NCBI GenBank assembly: GCA_905214875.1
Contig: CAJMNR010000019.1
Span: 1-64,000, forward strand
DNA: 64,000 bases
DNA from: an uncultured bacterium
GTDB lineage: Bacteria; Bacillota; Clostridia; Lachnospirales; Lachnospiraceae
Direction: 5' to 3'
Part shown: positions 9,284 through 18,034 of the stretch, one piece after another
Layout of the letters: each line of letters begins with the position of its first letter
Numbering within the stretch: the stretch's first letter is position 1
Notes under the pieces: model-generated
Seen by the model: only the letters and a program-made list of their open reading frames with translations
Databases searched by the model: none
What the model was told of the DNA's origin: nothing
Translations under genes and position numbers: made by a program

Positions 9284-9940
9284 TTATTTTTGTAAGGATT
9301 CAACGGTCATTTGAATTTCATCCATACGTTTTATGATGTCTGCAATTGCTTCTGTTTCGTCATGAGGGCGGATTTGCGGACTTTGCTCTTCACGCTGTTT
9401 GATGTCTTTTCTAAATAGAAATTTGAAAACAGTTCGTACAAATGGCTGAATGAAGAACAGTTGTGAGAAAAAAGCAAAAGGAAGATTCAAGCATACAAGC
9501 TTGAGCCAGTTTGCAAGTAGCGTAAAGATATTAAAGCCTTCGTAATATGGATAGTATAGAAATGCAGCAATAAAGCTCATGGCAGGGCACATCAGGCCAA
9601 CAGTAGCACAAATAATTGCCGTTTCAAATAACATTGGGTGATTCCTTTGTGGGTCAAAGACGCGACGAGCCAGCTTAAAGGAACAAGGACTTCCCATAAT
9701 GTTTTCTAATAAAAATGCAAAGGCAAATTCGATAAGGATTACAGCCCAAATGGGAAGGTAGCTCCCAAACATATAGACTCCACCTTGATGATTGATTGCA
9801 GAGATCACACTGTGAGAGTTGTTGATTGTCATAAGAGTAGTTCCATTGACAACGTATAGACTGTAGAACACATATGCGTGTACAGTGATTAAAACGGTTA
9901 GAAAGGCAAAGACCATTCTTTGAAATTGATTTCTTGGCAT
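9284..9940 (-). CDS. DUF2798-like membrane protein
   Basis: The 218-residue protein has about four membrane segments (near residues 8-28, 62-82, 100-125 and 140-160) and a charged cytoplasmic tail ending in a short helix. The N-terminal MPRNQFQRMVFAFLTV matches the start of DUF2798 family proteins, whose function is unknown. Start 9940 is preceded by AAAGGAG with 8-base spacing; a GTG three codons upstream overlaps that site and is unlikely to be used. It is a single gene, converging on the YitT gene. Confidence 0.65.
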   Translation of the reverse strand: MPRNQFQRMVFAFLTVLITVHAYVFYSLYVVNGTTLMTINNSHSVISAINHQGGVYMFGSYLPIWAVILIEFAFAFLLENIMGSPCSFKLARRVFDPQRNHPMLFETAIICATVGLMCPAMSFIAAFLYYPYYEGFNIFTLLANWLKLVCLNLPFAFFSQLFFIQPFVRTVFKFLFRKDIKQREEQSPQIRPHDETEAIADIIKRMDEIQMTVESLQK

Positions 9941-10339
9941 AAAGCACACTCCTTTAGATTGTTTTATGAATGTTCAAGCGCAGGTAGGTATAAGGAAACT
10001 GTAAAAAACGTAAAAAAAACACGCTTTACCAGGGAGAGATTACAAGTTAAAGTACCGTAATCAGATTTACATACCCAAAGGTAAAACATGTGTCGTGCAT
10101 TGATTCATATTCACTTACTACTTAACATATCAAAAAGTTTATGCAAATGCAAAGGCAATAATGCACAAAAAATCATTTTTCGGGGATAGAAAATAGTAAA
10201 AGTTCAGAAAATAAATAGAGTGGAAAAATATTAGAAAGTCTCTTGGGGAATGTGAGGAATATGTAGTATTTTGATATTTTTAGTAGAACTTTATAAAAAG
10301 ATACTTTATAATAAGCAAAAAGTGACAGGAGGATTTTAC
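9941..10339. other. Intergenic region between divergent genes
   Basis: About 400 AT-rich bases separate the divergent DUF2798-like and HD-domain genes. Promoters for both must lie here, but I find no convincing -35/-10 pair, operator palindrome, RNA or small gene. The ribosome-binding site AGGAGG at 10327-10332 belongs to the HD gene. Confidence 0.5.
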
Positions 10340-12304
10340 TTGAAAAAAGGTATTTATATGAACGACACAATTCATGGATTGATTGCGTTAACGGAGTATG
10401 AGAAACGAATTATCTCTACGATCGGATTCAATCGTCTTCATGATGTATATCAGAATTCTACAGTTTATCTTACATTTCCAACGAATCGAACAAAAAGATT
10501 CGAACACTCCATCGGAACAATGAAGCTTTGTTCGGATATGTTTTTCCATTCGTTATTAAATACATCAGATACAATGTTACATGAGTTCTTCGAGATATTT
10601 GAAAAAGAATATGCTGAGATTTTGCAAGAAATAGGAGAAGATACGGAACTTTGCGAAGAGAAATTAGGAGGAATCAAGCCAAATGCGATGCCTCAAATTG
10701 AGTTTGATAAGCTAAGACATTCCTTAATTCCGAATAATGTGCCAGAGAAGTATAGAGTCATCCAGTTGATTCTTATGCAAGGCATACGTGCGGCCGCATT
10801 ATTACATGACATAGGGCATCCTCCATTTAGCCATATTGTTGAGTTTGCTTTAAAAGATGTGTACTTAGAATATAAGGATAAAGAAGGAGAACAGACAGAA
10901 CATCAAAAAGAATTTTTAACTGTCATGTCCAAATACTTTGAGGATAATAAAAAGCTTCATGAGCAAATGGGCGATGAAATCAGTGATGGAATCTTAAGAA
11001 AGATTATTGCACCTATTTCTGATGATGAGGAACGATATAATGAGAATTTATTTGAACTCCTTGTATTAGAAAGTGTAAACAGAATGTTTAAGGAAAAAGG
11101 TGCATTCGAATATATCCATAGAATACTTGACTCTGGTTTAGACGGAGACCGTCTGGATTATGTGACAAGAGATGTTCTAAGCTCTGGTATGGATTCTGGT
11201 AAGATCGAGTATAGCAGGATTATTAATGAGATGAAGGTCATTGTTCAAAATGGAGAAATCTTCTTCTGTCTTCCATTAAAGACGGTTACTTCGGTAGAAG
11301 ACTTTATTAAGCGTAGATACAATAGCTATAAAGATATTATCTATCATCATAGGGTAATTAAGACGGATTTCCTTTTAGAAGGAATTGTAAATGAGCTTGT
11401 GAAAAAGTATCTGAATGAAAGCGAAGCGGAAGCACAACGTGATAGCGAGGTGTTGATTCCATTTGATATTTCAGGGCTATGGTTCCCATTAGGCAATAAA
11501 AAGAGTGCAATTAAGGCGAATGCACTTTCTCAATGGAATGACTCTTGGTTGATGACCGTACTTAAGCAAATCTATTATACGAAGTATTATCACAATGAGA
11601 GTATTGAAGAAGGATCTTCTGAATTTGTATTAGAACAGCGCTTAACAGAGTTGTTACGTAACAGTAAGCGCTACTATTCCTTAATCAAGCGCAGTGAGAA
11701 CTTCAAGATTATTGATGATGCGGTTAAGTATGAATTATATAATAAGAAAGACGAAATCGAAGCATTAATCGATCGAATCAATGAGCTGGTAGAGCCATCG
11801 GCAGAGACACCACTTCCAGAGGGCATGGGAAAAGCAATTGGTGCAGTTTATCAAATGCTGCAAAATATAACGAAGAGTGGATCTGGATTTGTATTGTCTT
11901 TCGTTGCTCGCTATATGAAGGAAATGCAGATTAATTTGTTTGAAGAGCGAGTACAACAAATCGTGAAAGAGCAAACAGACAGTACGTTTAAAGACATTAA
12001 GACGTATGATACGGTGACGTTATTTAGAAGAATCTCCATTGGAATGGATAAGCCAATTTATTTTTACAATCATAAGGAAGCAATCTGTACATTAGATGCA
12101 GTTAGCGGGATTGCAGATATCTTACAATTAGATTCGGATTATCTTCCTGTTTTCTATATCTATATTTTAGCCAAAAACGCAGATGCAGAGATGAAGGAAA
12201 AGAGAGAAGAACTTTTAAGTAGTATCGGTACAAGAATCGGTGTTGAACTTACAGAACGAATTGAGGAAGTATTGAACGCTTATATTGAACAGATGAAGAA
12301 ATAA
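10340..12304 (+). CDS. HD-domain phosphohydrolase, dGTPase-like
   Basis: The protein is about 655 residues from a TTG start at 10340, chosen because AGGAGG sits 7 bases before it; an ATG six codons later (10358) has no site. The N-terminal half carries the HD metal site HDIGHPPFSH and the LDGDRLDYVTRD motif typical of dNTP triphosphohydrolases and SAMHD1-like proteins. The preceding FEHSIGTMKL is also characteristic. The C-terminal 300 residues are helical and not recognised. It may hydrolyse (d)NTPs or another phosphorylated nucleotide. It is monocistronic, with its own terminator. Confidence 0.75.
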   Translation: MKKGIYMNDTIHGLIALTEYEKRIISTIGFNRLHDVYQNSTVYLTFPTNRTKRFEHSIGTMKLCSDMFFHSLLNTSDTMLHEFFEIFEKEYAEILQEIGEDTELCEEKLGGIKPNAMPQIEFDKLRHSLIPNNVPEKYRVIQLILMQGIRAAALLHDIGHPPFSHIVEFALKDVYLEYKDKEGEQTEHQKEFLTVMSKYFEDNKKLHEQMGDEISDGILRKIIAPISDDEERYNENLFELLVLESVNRMFKEKGAFEYIHRILDSGLDGDRLDYVTRDVLSSGMDSGKIEYSRIINEMKVIVQNGEIFFCLPLKTVTSVEDFIKRRYNSYKDIIYHHRVIKTDFLLEGIVNELVKKYLNESEAEAQRDSEVLIPFDISGLWFPLGNKKSAIKANALSQWNDSWLMTVLKQIYYTKYYHNESIEEGSSEFVLEQRLTELLRNSKRYYSLIKRSENFKIIDDAVKYELYNKKDEIEALIDRINELVEPSAETPLPEGMGKAIGAVYQMLQNITKSGSGFVLSFVARYMKEMQINLFEERVQQIVKEQTDSTFKDIKTYDTVTLFRRISIGMDKPIYFYNHKEAICTLDAVSGIADILQLDSDYLPVFYIYILAKNADAEMKEKREELLSSIGTRIGVELTERIEEVLNAYIEQMKK

Positions 12305-12320
12305 AAATCAGGAATTCAGA

Positions 12321-12361
12321 AAATAAGAGAAACTCGCTAAATGGGTTTCTCTTATTTCTTT
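12321..12361 (+). terminator. Intrinsic terminator after HD gene
   Basis: A 13-base perfect inverted repeat (12321-12333 and 12345-12357) with an 11-base loop is followed by a T-rich run. The truncated MATE reading frame opens inside this hairpin. Confidence 0.85.
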
Positions 12362-12919
12362 TTCTATATCATAATTAAAAACCTAGTAGCCTGTATATGC
12401 ATAGGCATTGGAATTGGCGGCGGTATCCTGGTAGGAAACGAGTTAGGTGCAGGGCAACTTACAAAGGCCAAGGCATACGGAAATAGAGTTACTAAAATGG
12501 CAATCATAAGCGGAGCCATCTCAGGAGCATTTATTGTACTCATCAGTCCACTGATTGTAATGTCAGTGAAAATGACACCAGAGGCAACGAAGTATTTAAA
12601 GTGGATGCTAGTTATGTGCTCTTATTACATGATTGGGAAATCGATTAACAGTACGACAATCGGTGGAATCTTCTGTGCAGGTGGCGACTCCAAGTTTGGA
12701 TTTATCTGTGACACAATAACGTTATGGGTAGTAACGGTTCCACTTGGACTTATTGCGGCATTTGTATGGAACCTTCCAATCCTAGCGGTATATTTTATTG
12801 TGAATTTAGATGAAATTATTAAGTTGCCAGCGGTATATATCCATTACAAGAAATATCGCTGGGTAAAAGATTTAACGACACAAAAGAGTGGTGAAGAAAA
12901 GAACGCCATGGTGATTTAA
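12341..12919 (+). pseudogene. MATE transporter, C-terminal half only
   Basis: About 180 residues match the second half of a MATE multidrug/Na+ antiporter: GIGGGILVGNELGAGQ followed by membrane helices. A full MATE protein is about 450 residues, and the intact one at 48700 has 449. The open frame starts inside the terminator of the preceding gene and has no ribosome-binding site, so the first half has been deleted and the remainder is probably not expressed. The deletion apparently joined the HD gene's terminator to the middle of the MATE gene. Confidence 0.75.
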
Positions 12920-13019
12920 GGAGAAAATAGAGATGAAAGCTGTATAATAGGAATTGAAGCAAATCAAATGGAACAGACCGTTTAAAAAGAGGTCTAAGAA
13001 TAGGAAAGGGGATTTACAC

Positions 13020-13637
13020 ATGAGTATCAAAGAGAAAGATAAGATGCACACAGAGGAGCTTTATTTACCTGGAGATGAAGAAATCATGGAGTTTCAGACA
13101 AAGTGTTTGGACCGTTTATATGATTTTAATATGACGAGACCGACAGAGTATGAAAAACGACAGAATCTGATGAGTGAGATGTTTGCAGAATGTGGTGAGA
13201 ATTGTTATATTGAACCACCGTTTCATTCTAATTTCGGTGGTAGACATATTCATCTTGGAAAGAATGTTTATTTTAACTTCAATGTTACCATTGTGGATGA
13301 TACCCACGTGTATATCGGAGATTACACGATGCTAGGACCAAACGTGGTAATTGCTACAGCGGGTCATCCGATTCTTCCTGAACTTAGACAAGAAGGATAT
13401 CAATATAATTCTCCGGTCCATATCGGCAAGAACTGCTGGATTGGAGCGGGTGTAATCGTAGTACCTGGAGTAACGATTGGGGACAATGTCGTAATTGGAG
13501 CAGGGAGTATTGTAACGAAGGACATTCCAAGCAACTCTCTTGCAGTAGGAAATCCATGCAGGGTACTTCGCGAAGTAAATGAAGAAGACCGTAAGTATTA
13601 TTTTAAAAAGAAACCGATTCCAAAAGAATTATTATAG
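13020..13637 (+). CDS. Maltose/galactoside-type O-acetyltransferase
   Basis: The 205-residue protein combines the N-terminal Mac domain with left-handed beta-helix hexapeptide repeats, as in maltose (Maa) and galactoside (LacA) acetyltransferases. The catalytic-His context ATAGHPI and the repeat run IGKNCWIGAG...IGDNVVIGAGSIVTKDI are intact. It would transfer acetyl from acetyl-CoA to a sugar hydroxyl. Start 13020 follows GGAAAGGGGA; the frame is open upstream to 12954 but without a site. The leader before it contains a short AGACC/GGTCT inverted repeat. It stands alone. Confidence 0.85.
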   Translation: MSIKEKDKMHTEELYLPGDEEIMEFQTKCLDRLYDFNMTRPTEYEKRQNLMSEMFAECGENCYIEPPFHSNFGGRHIHLGKNVYFNFNVTIVDDTHVYIGDYTMLGPNVVIATAGHPILPELRQEGYQYNSPVHIGKNCWIGAGVIVVPGVTIGDNVVIGAGSIVTKDIPSNSLAVGNPCRVLREVNEEDRKYYFKKKPIPKELL

Positions 13638-13783
13638 AGTTTAAATGTAACAACAGGGAAATTCTCTTTTCTTTTTCTCTTTTTAGCAGTATCCTAATAG
13701 TATGGGGTTACTGAAAAATGGATTTGTCCGTGACGGATATGGTTGGGAAGGATTTATGTTTCGAAAGAAAGGATGAAAGAAAG

Positions 13784-14320
13784 ATGAATATACTGACAGA
13801 GAGGATAAGGATACGAGATTTTGAACAGAAGGATAAGGAGAGTCTATTTAAAATCGTGTGGCAGAAAAATGTAGTGAAGTATATGAGAGACTGGTCTGAA
13901 AATAAAACAGAACCAGACAGTTTTACCGGGTACATAAACTGGCATCAGTCACAAAAAGAGTCTACAGATGTTTTCGTAAATAAACGGTATGCCATTACAT
14001 TAAAGAATTCTGACGAGTTGATTGGTATGGTTGGAATGGGACTAGAAGAAACTTTAAATGAAGTGGAGATGGCTTATTTTATAGATGAGGCGTATCAGAA
14101 AAAAGGATATGCAACAGAGGCGTTACAGGCACTATATGCTTGGTGTATGGAAGTCTCGGATCTTCCATATATGATTTTAACCATCGATTGTGCCAATGAA
14201 GCATCTTGCAGAGTGGCCGAAAAGGCAGGATTTGAATTGTTTGAAAAACGAACACCAATCGATCATAAACAACCGAATATGCAAAGTGATAGTTACTTTT
14301 ATTATAGAAAGTATCGCTAA
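13784..14320 (+). CDS. GNAT acetyltransferase (RimJ/RimL type)
   Basis: The 178-residue single-domain GNAT protein has the N-terminal LTERIRIRDFEQKD typical of the RimJ/RimL subgroup, an acetyl-CoA loop in DEAYQKKGYATEAL (the Q/RxxGxG/A equivalent) and the NEASCRVAEKAGF motif. Members acetylate ribosomal proteins, amino acids or drugs; the substrate cannot be read from sequence. Start 13784 was chosen because homology begins at MNILTER. The nearest AGGA is about 10 bases upstream, a modest ribosome-binding site. A short unrecognised open stretch follows before the AraC gene. Confidence 0.8.
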   Translation: MNILTERIRIRDFEQKDKESLFKIVWQKNVVKYMRDWSENKTEPDSFTGYINWHQSQKESTDVFVNKRYAITLKNSDELIGMVGMGLEETLNEVEMAYFIDEAYQKKGYATEALQALYAWCMEVSDLPYMILTIDCANEASCRVAEKAGFELFEKRTPIDHKQPNMQSDSYFYYRKYR

Positions 14321-14558
14321 AAGAAGAGTGACCTAAGTTTTAGAAATCACTGAGCCCTTAATCAACATAAGAAGAAAAGCCGGATATTTTTTTTACCACT
14401 ATGGCTATGATATTCCTAATGCTTCAAAAGGGGATTACGATCATGTATCTCATTGCAGAGATGAAACAATAAGAAACCGGACAGATCATTTCTAGAAGTG
14501 ACAGGAAATAAAACGGACTGTTTGCTAGGATAGTATTACAGAGGAGGGGAGCAAAGAC

Positions 14559-15449
14559 GTGGAATGGACAAAAAGCATTAGTCAGACAATTACATATATA
14601 GAAGACCACTTGATGGAACCATTTGTTACGGAGGTCGTGGCAAAGGAAGTTGGAATCTCTAGTCTATATCTGCAAAAGGGATTTAAGTTGATGACTGGGT
14701 ACTCAATGGCGGAATATATCCGAAATCGTCGACTTTATCTGGCAGCACTGGAAGTGCTAGCAGGACAGGAAAAGGTGATTGATATCGCATATAAATATGG
14801 CTATGAGACACCAGAGAGCTTCACTAAGGCATTTGCTCGCTTTCATGGAATTGCCCCTCGTGAGCTAAAAAAGAACGCTCATAGAATGAAAGTATTTTTA
14901 CCTCTGAAAATTAGAATTAGCATTCAAGGAGGAAATGATATGGACTATGTTGTAGAAGAAATGAAGGGCTTTAAGGTAATTGGATTTGAACGGGAATTTT
15001 CATTTGATTCCTCGTATCAAGAGATACCAAAGTTCTGGGACGAGATTTGCGATAAGTATTTTTCTCGCCTTTGGGGGAAGGAAAAGGCAGAGGGAGAAAT
15101 CGAGGAAACCATTTGCAAATGCTGTGTTGGAGAGTTCGGAGTATGTATTGATGATGTTGGTAAGGAAGGCAAATTCAGATATCTGATTGCAGGAACCTAT
15201 ACGGAAGGCAAGGTGCCGGAAGGAATGGTAGTCTATGAGTTTGATGACCTTCTATGGGCGAAGTTTTCATGTAAAGGGCCAATGCCAGGCGCACTACAGT
15301 CTGTCAATACGAAGATCTTTAATGAATGGCTACCTGGAAACCATGAGTATGACATTGCTATGGGAGCAAATATCGAGTGGTACAGTAAAGGGAACACAAC
15401 AGATATAGATTATGAAAGCGGAATCTGGATTCCGGTAAAGAAGAAATAA
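14559..15449 (+). CDS. AraC-family regulator with GyrI-like effector domain
   Basis: The 296-residue protein starts at GTG 14559 after GAGGAGGGG (9-base spacing). Residues 1-110 hold two AraC helix-turn-helix motifs (IRNRRLYLAALEVL and the IAYKYGYETPESFTKAFARFHG signature). Residues 125-295 are a GyrI/SbmC/BmrR-type small-molecule domain with the closing YDIAMGANIEWYSKG. Such Rob-like proteins activate efflux or detoxification genes on binding drugs. No target operon is adjacent, and the flanking genes are unrelated. Confidence 0.85.
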   Translation: MEWTKSISQTITYIEDHLMEPFVTEVVAKEVGISSLYLQKGFKLMTGYSMAEYIRNRRLYLAALEVLAGQEKVIDIAYKYGYETPESFTKAFARFHGIAPRELKKNAHRMKVFLPLKIRISIQGGNDMDYVVEEMKGFKVIGFEREFSFDSSYQEIPKFWDEICDKYFSRLWGKEKAEGEIEETICKCCVGEFGVCIDDVGKEGKFRYLIAGTYTEGKVPEGMVVYEFDDLLWAKFSCKGPMPGALQSVNTKIFNEWLPGNHEYDIAMGANIEWYSKGNTTDIDYESGIWIPVKKK

Positions 15450-15459
15450 AACTGTAATA

Positions 15460-15666
15460 CGTACCTTGTTCATATTCTTGCCAAAACGGAGCACAATTAT
15501 GTTTTAGTAATTCTTCCATAAAATCACTTATGTCATAATCTAAAGGGGAAAATTCATCATTTAAATCTGCAGGACCTGTATACAATGTATATCCTCTTTT
15601 AGTATTATCTAGTACTAACAGAATTAAGTCACAAAAAAATGCACCTATTGGTAATGCATTTTTTGG
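15460..15666 (-). pseudogene. Gene fragment, SUKH-like
   Basis: On the minus strand the frame is open from 15666 (just after a TGA at 15669-15667) and encodes about 65 protein-like residues, including a hydrophobic DLILLVLDN strand, a PADLNDEFSPLDYDI loop and an ISDFMEELLKHN helix. The order resembles the C-terminal end of SMI1/KNR4 (SUKH) proteins, which are often immunity proteins, but I am not certain. There is no start or ribosome-binding site, so it is a remnant. The frame continues, without recognisable sequence, into the AraC gene. Confidence 0.35.
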
Positions 15667-15700
15667 TCACATAAGTAAAAGCAAGACAGCAGTCAGCTAT

Positions 15701-16027
15701 TTAGAAGACGAGCTGAATAAGTAACATATAGCAAATGGTCCCGCCTGCGACAGAAAGAAGCATCTGCCGTTTATAAAGATGTAAGCCAACGGTAACAACA
15801 ATGGCAATCGATTCTGGGATGCCATGACTACCGCTAACAAAAGAGACATTCTTTAAGCAATAGACGACAAGCATTCCAAAGATGGCGGCAGGCAGTGCCT
15901 TACCAAGATATTGAACATATTTTGGAGTTGGGCGTTTGGAGGAGAAGACGATAAAAGGTAGAAATCGAGTCGTCATTGTACCAGCAACGCAGATTGCAAT
16001 GGTTAGAATCTGTTGTAGTTTCGTCAT
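15701..16027 (-). CDS. azlD: Branched-chain amino acid exporter subunit AzlD
   Basis: The 108-residue protein has about four hydrophobic segments and matches the small AzlD family. AzlD pairs with AzlC to export branched-chain amino acids and their analogues (the azaleucine-resistance locus of Bacillus). The N-terminal [16 protein letters not shown] is characteristic. Its start overlaps the azlC stop by 4 bases, indicating translational coupling and equimolar production. Confidence 0.9.
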   Translation of the reverse strand: MTKLQQILTIAICVAGTMTTRFLPFIVFSSKRPTPKYVQYLGKALPAAIFGMLVVYCLKNVSFVSGSHGIPESIAIVVTVGLHLYKRQMLLSVAGGTICYMLLIQLVF

Positions 16028-16734
16028 TGAATGCCACCTGCTTTCTCAATTGGTTTTCTAAATACAGTTAAGAAAAAAAGAATGCAGACCATGGTTGGAA
16101 CCATGAATGAGTCTGAACCAAAAAGTAGTAGGCAGACAACGGAAGAGAGAACTCCGATCACTGCTGTATAATGCTTCTTTTCTTTCAACCATTGTTCGAG
16201 AAAGATTACGACGAACATTGCAGTCATGACAAAATCAAGTCCTTCTGTATCGAAGGAGAGGAAGGAACCGACAAGTCCACCAATGGTTGCACCAGAAACC
16301 CAGTACAAATAATTCAGCAATGTAACGAAAAAATAAAACCAGCCGTTATCAATACCTTCTGGAACATCGGCAGTGTAGTTGATAGAAAAGGTTTCATCAC
16401 ACATTCCGAAGATTAGATAGTAGCGTTTCCAACCTAATCCTTTGAATTTATCCAGCATGGCGATTCCATAAAATAAATGCCTTGCCTGGATCATAAGTGT
16501 CATGATTAATGTCTGGAGTGGAGCGAAAGAGCTAAGCAGCATGCTTGCAGCTACAAACTCTAAGGAACCACCGAAAATCGTCATGCTCATAAGCATAGGG
16601 TACCAGAAACTAAAACCTGAAACATTCATTAAGATACCGTAGGCTAATCCTAAAAACCAGAACCCAGCAAAGATGGGAATGGTGTAAGGGAAAGCAGCAG
16701 CTAGTGCTTTACGACGTATATTTTGTTTATTCAT
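16024..16734 (-). CDS. azlC: Branched-chain amino acid exporter subunit AzlC
   Basis: The 236-residue polytopic membrane protein has the AzlC hallmarks: an N-terminal [20 protein letters not shown], a GGSLEFVA segment and [11 protein letters not shown] near residue 82. With AzlD it forms the branched-chain amino acid efflux system. AGGAGG precedes the ATG at good spacing. It is the first gene of the two-gene operon. The upstream region holds a separate plus-strand promoter and hairpin. No Lrp-type regulator gene is adjacent. Confidence 0.92.
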   Translation of the reverse strand: MNKQNIRRKALAAAFPYTIPIFAGFWFLGLAYGILMNVSGFSFWYPMLMSMTIFGGSLEFVAASMLLSSFAPLQTLIMTLMIQARHLFYGIAMLDKFKGLGWKRYYLIFGMCDETFSINYTADVPEGIDNGWFYFFVTLLNYLYWVSGATIGGLVGSFLSFDTEGLDFVMTAMFVVIFLEQWLKEKKHYTAVIGVLSSVVCLLLFGSDSFMVPTMVCILFFLTVFRKPIEKAGGIQ

Positions 16735-16788
16735 ATGTAGCCTCCTAACTTATTGTATTGTAGCATTACCGCTATTAAAATTAAATAT

Positions 16789-16817
16789 TTGCACAATATA
16801 TTTAATGATGTTAAGAT
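16789..16817 (+). promoter_or_regulatory. Sigma-A-like promoter
   Basis: TTGCAC (16789-16794) and TAAGAT (16812-16817) are separated by exactly 17 bases. A transcript would start near 16824 and meet an intrinsic terminator-like hairpin within about 10 bases, before the acetyltransferase gene at 16910. Confidence 0.45.
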
Positions 16818-16829
16818 AAATAGGAATCG

Positions 16830-16865
16830 AAGAGGATTAGCATTAGGTGCTAGTCCTCTTTTTTG
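16830..16865 (+). terminator. Leader terminator-like hairpin before GNAT gene
   Basis: Arms of 12 bases (AAGAGGATTAGC paired with GCTAGTCCTCTT, one wobble) are followed by six T. No plus-strand gene lies upstream for over 1.3 kb, so it is not a normal end-of-gene terminator. It sits between the promoter at 16789 and the gene at 16910. Confidence 0.7.
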
Positions 16866-16909
16866 TAAATAAGTAGTATGATTATAATAAAGAATTGGGA
16901 GGGGATAAA

Positions 16910-17356
16910 ATGATTGTAAAAACTGAAAAAGCAAATTCAACTGAAGGCATTGCGCTAATGAAGGAATTATCTTCTACATTGGCAGAGATTACAGGAAGTA
17001 CAGGAGAATTAAGCTTTGATCTTAAGGATATGGAAGAGGAACGAGCGGTATTTGCCATTGCTTATGAGAGGGATGAGCCGGTAGGATGTGGAGCCATTCG
17101 AGAACTTTCGGCTGAAGTTGCAGAACTAAAGCGGCTGTATGCAAAGAAGAAGGGTGCCGGAGTGGGAAGTGAGATCTTAGCCTATCTAGAACAAAAGGCG
17201 GTTACGCTCGGATATAAGAGGCTTATTCTGGAGACAAGAAAATGCAATGAAGGAGCAGTCCAGTTTTATTTACATAATCAATATAAGGTGATAAAAAACT
17301 ATGGAAAGTATCTGAATCGAGATGAGGCAATCTGTTTTGAAAAAGTCCTCGGATAA
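16910..17356 (+). CDS. GNAT-family acetyltransferase
   Basis: The 148-residue single GNAT domain has VAELKRLYAKKKGAGVGSEIL as the beta4-alpha3 acetyl-CoA pocket and RKCNEGAVQFYLHNQYK as the C-terminal motif. The substrate is unknown. Start 16910 follows GGGAGGGG; a TTG at 16895 overlaps that site. The methyltransferase gene follows by 38 bases and may be co-transcribed. Expression may be limited by the hairpin in its leader. Confidence 0.85.
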   Translation: MIVKTEKANSTEGIALMKELSSTLAEITGSTGELSFDLKDMEEERAVFAIAYERDEPVGCGAIRELSAEVAELKRLYAKKKGAGVGSEILAYLEQKAVTLGYKRLILETRKCNEGAVQFYLHNQYKVIKNYGKYLNRDEAICFEKVLG

Positions 17357-17394
17357 CCAAGAAAGGAGCGATGTAGTAGTTTTTCGCAGCTAGA

Positions 17395-18015
17395 GTGGAT
17401 GGATATGACGAGCATATGCTAAAGAATGTAGAAGGCATAAAGAGCGGGTATAAAAGAATGGCTGAACTAGTACCAAGTCAAACAACGAATTTATTGGATT
17501 TAGGGTGCGGGACAGGACTTGAACTGGAAGGAATCTTTAAGAAGCTTCCCGATGTGAAAGTGACAGGAATTGATTTATGCGAAGACATGCTTAACCAATT
17601 AAGGCGAAAATATAATACGAAGGATATTACACTGCTAAAAGCAAGCTATACAGACTACGAGTTTTTAGAGGATTCGTATGATACAGTAATCTCCTGTGAG
17701 ACATTACATCATTTGTCTCATGAGGAGAAGACTGCACTTTATAAACGGTTGTATCGAGCCTTAAAAAAAGGCGGCCAGTACATAGAATGTGACTACATGG
17801 TAATGGAGCAGAAAGAAGAGGACGAGCTGTATGCCATGAATGCAAGGATACGGAAGGAACAGGAAATTGGTCCAAACGAGTTTTATCATTTTGATACGCC
17901 ATGCACAATCCGTAACCAGATTGCTATGCTAAAAAAGGCCGGATTTGTAGAAGTTGAATTTATATGGAGGGAAGGAAATACAACAATCCTTGTAGCAAAA
18001 AAAGGCCACGCCTAA
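17395..18015 (+). CDS. Class I SAM-dependent methyltransferase, damaged start
   Basis: The 206-residue frame has a Rossmann-type SAM domain: LLDLGCGTGLEL (motif I), VTGIDLCEDML (motif II) and SCETLHHLSHEEK (motif IV region). Homology starts upstream of the GTG at 17395: the preceding in-frame codons read FFAAR and continue the family's usual N-terminus. Before them the frame reads ATG-TAG-TAG from 17371. The SD-like AAAGGAG (17362-17368) therefore serves a start followed at once by two stops, and GTG 17395 has no site of its own. The gene may be weakly expressed by re-initiation or be inactive. The substrate is unknown. Confidence 0.65.
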   Translation: MDGYDEHMLKNVEGIKSGYKRMAELVPSQTTNLLDLGCGTGLELEGIFKKLPDVKVTGIDLCEDMLNQLRRKYNTKDITLLKASYTDYEFLEDSYDTVISCETLHHLSHEEKTALYKRLYRALKKGGQYIECDYMVMEQKEEDELYAMNARIRKEQEIGPNEFYHFDTPCTIRNQIAMLKKAGFVEVEFIWREGNTTILVAKKGHA

Positions 18016-18034
18016 TTAAATAGGGGTGGCCTTT
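18001..18034. terminator. Convergent terminator hairpin
   Basis: A 14-base inverted repeat (18001-18014 with 18021-18034, two non-Watson-Crick positions) spans the stop codons of the two converging genes. It has A and T runs on its flanks and can terminate in both directions. Confidence 0.7.

Noticed and set aside
14321..14558. Short open stretch (FYHYGYDIP...) between the GNAT and AraC genes
   Set aside because: It has protein-like composition but no start and no recognised family; too short to call even as a named remnant.
17371..17379. Pyrrolysine read-through of the two TAG codons
   Set aside because: Two adjacent TAG codons directly after the ATG and no pyl genes in the window make decoding unlikely; mutation or error is simpler.
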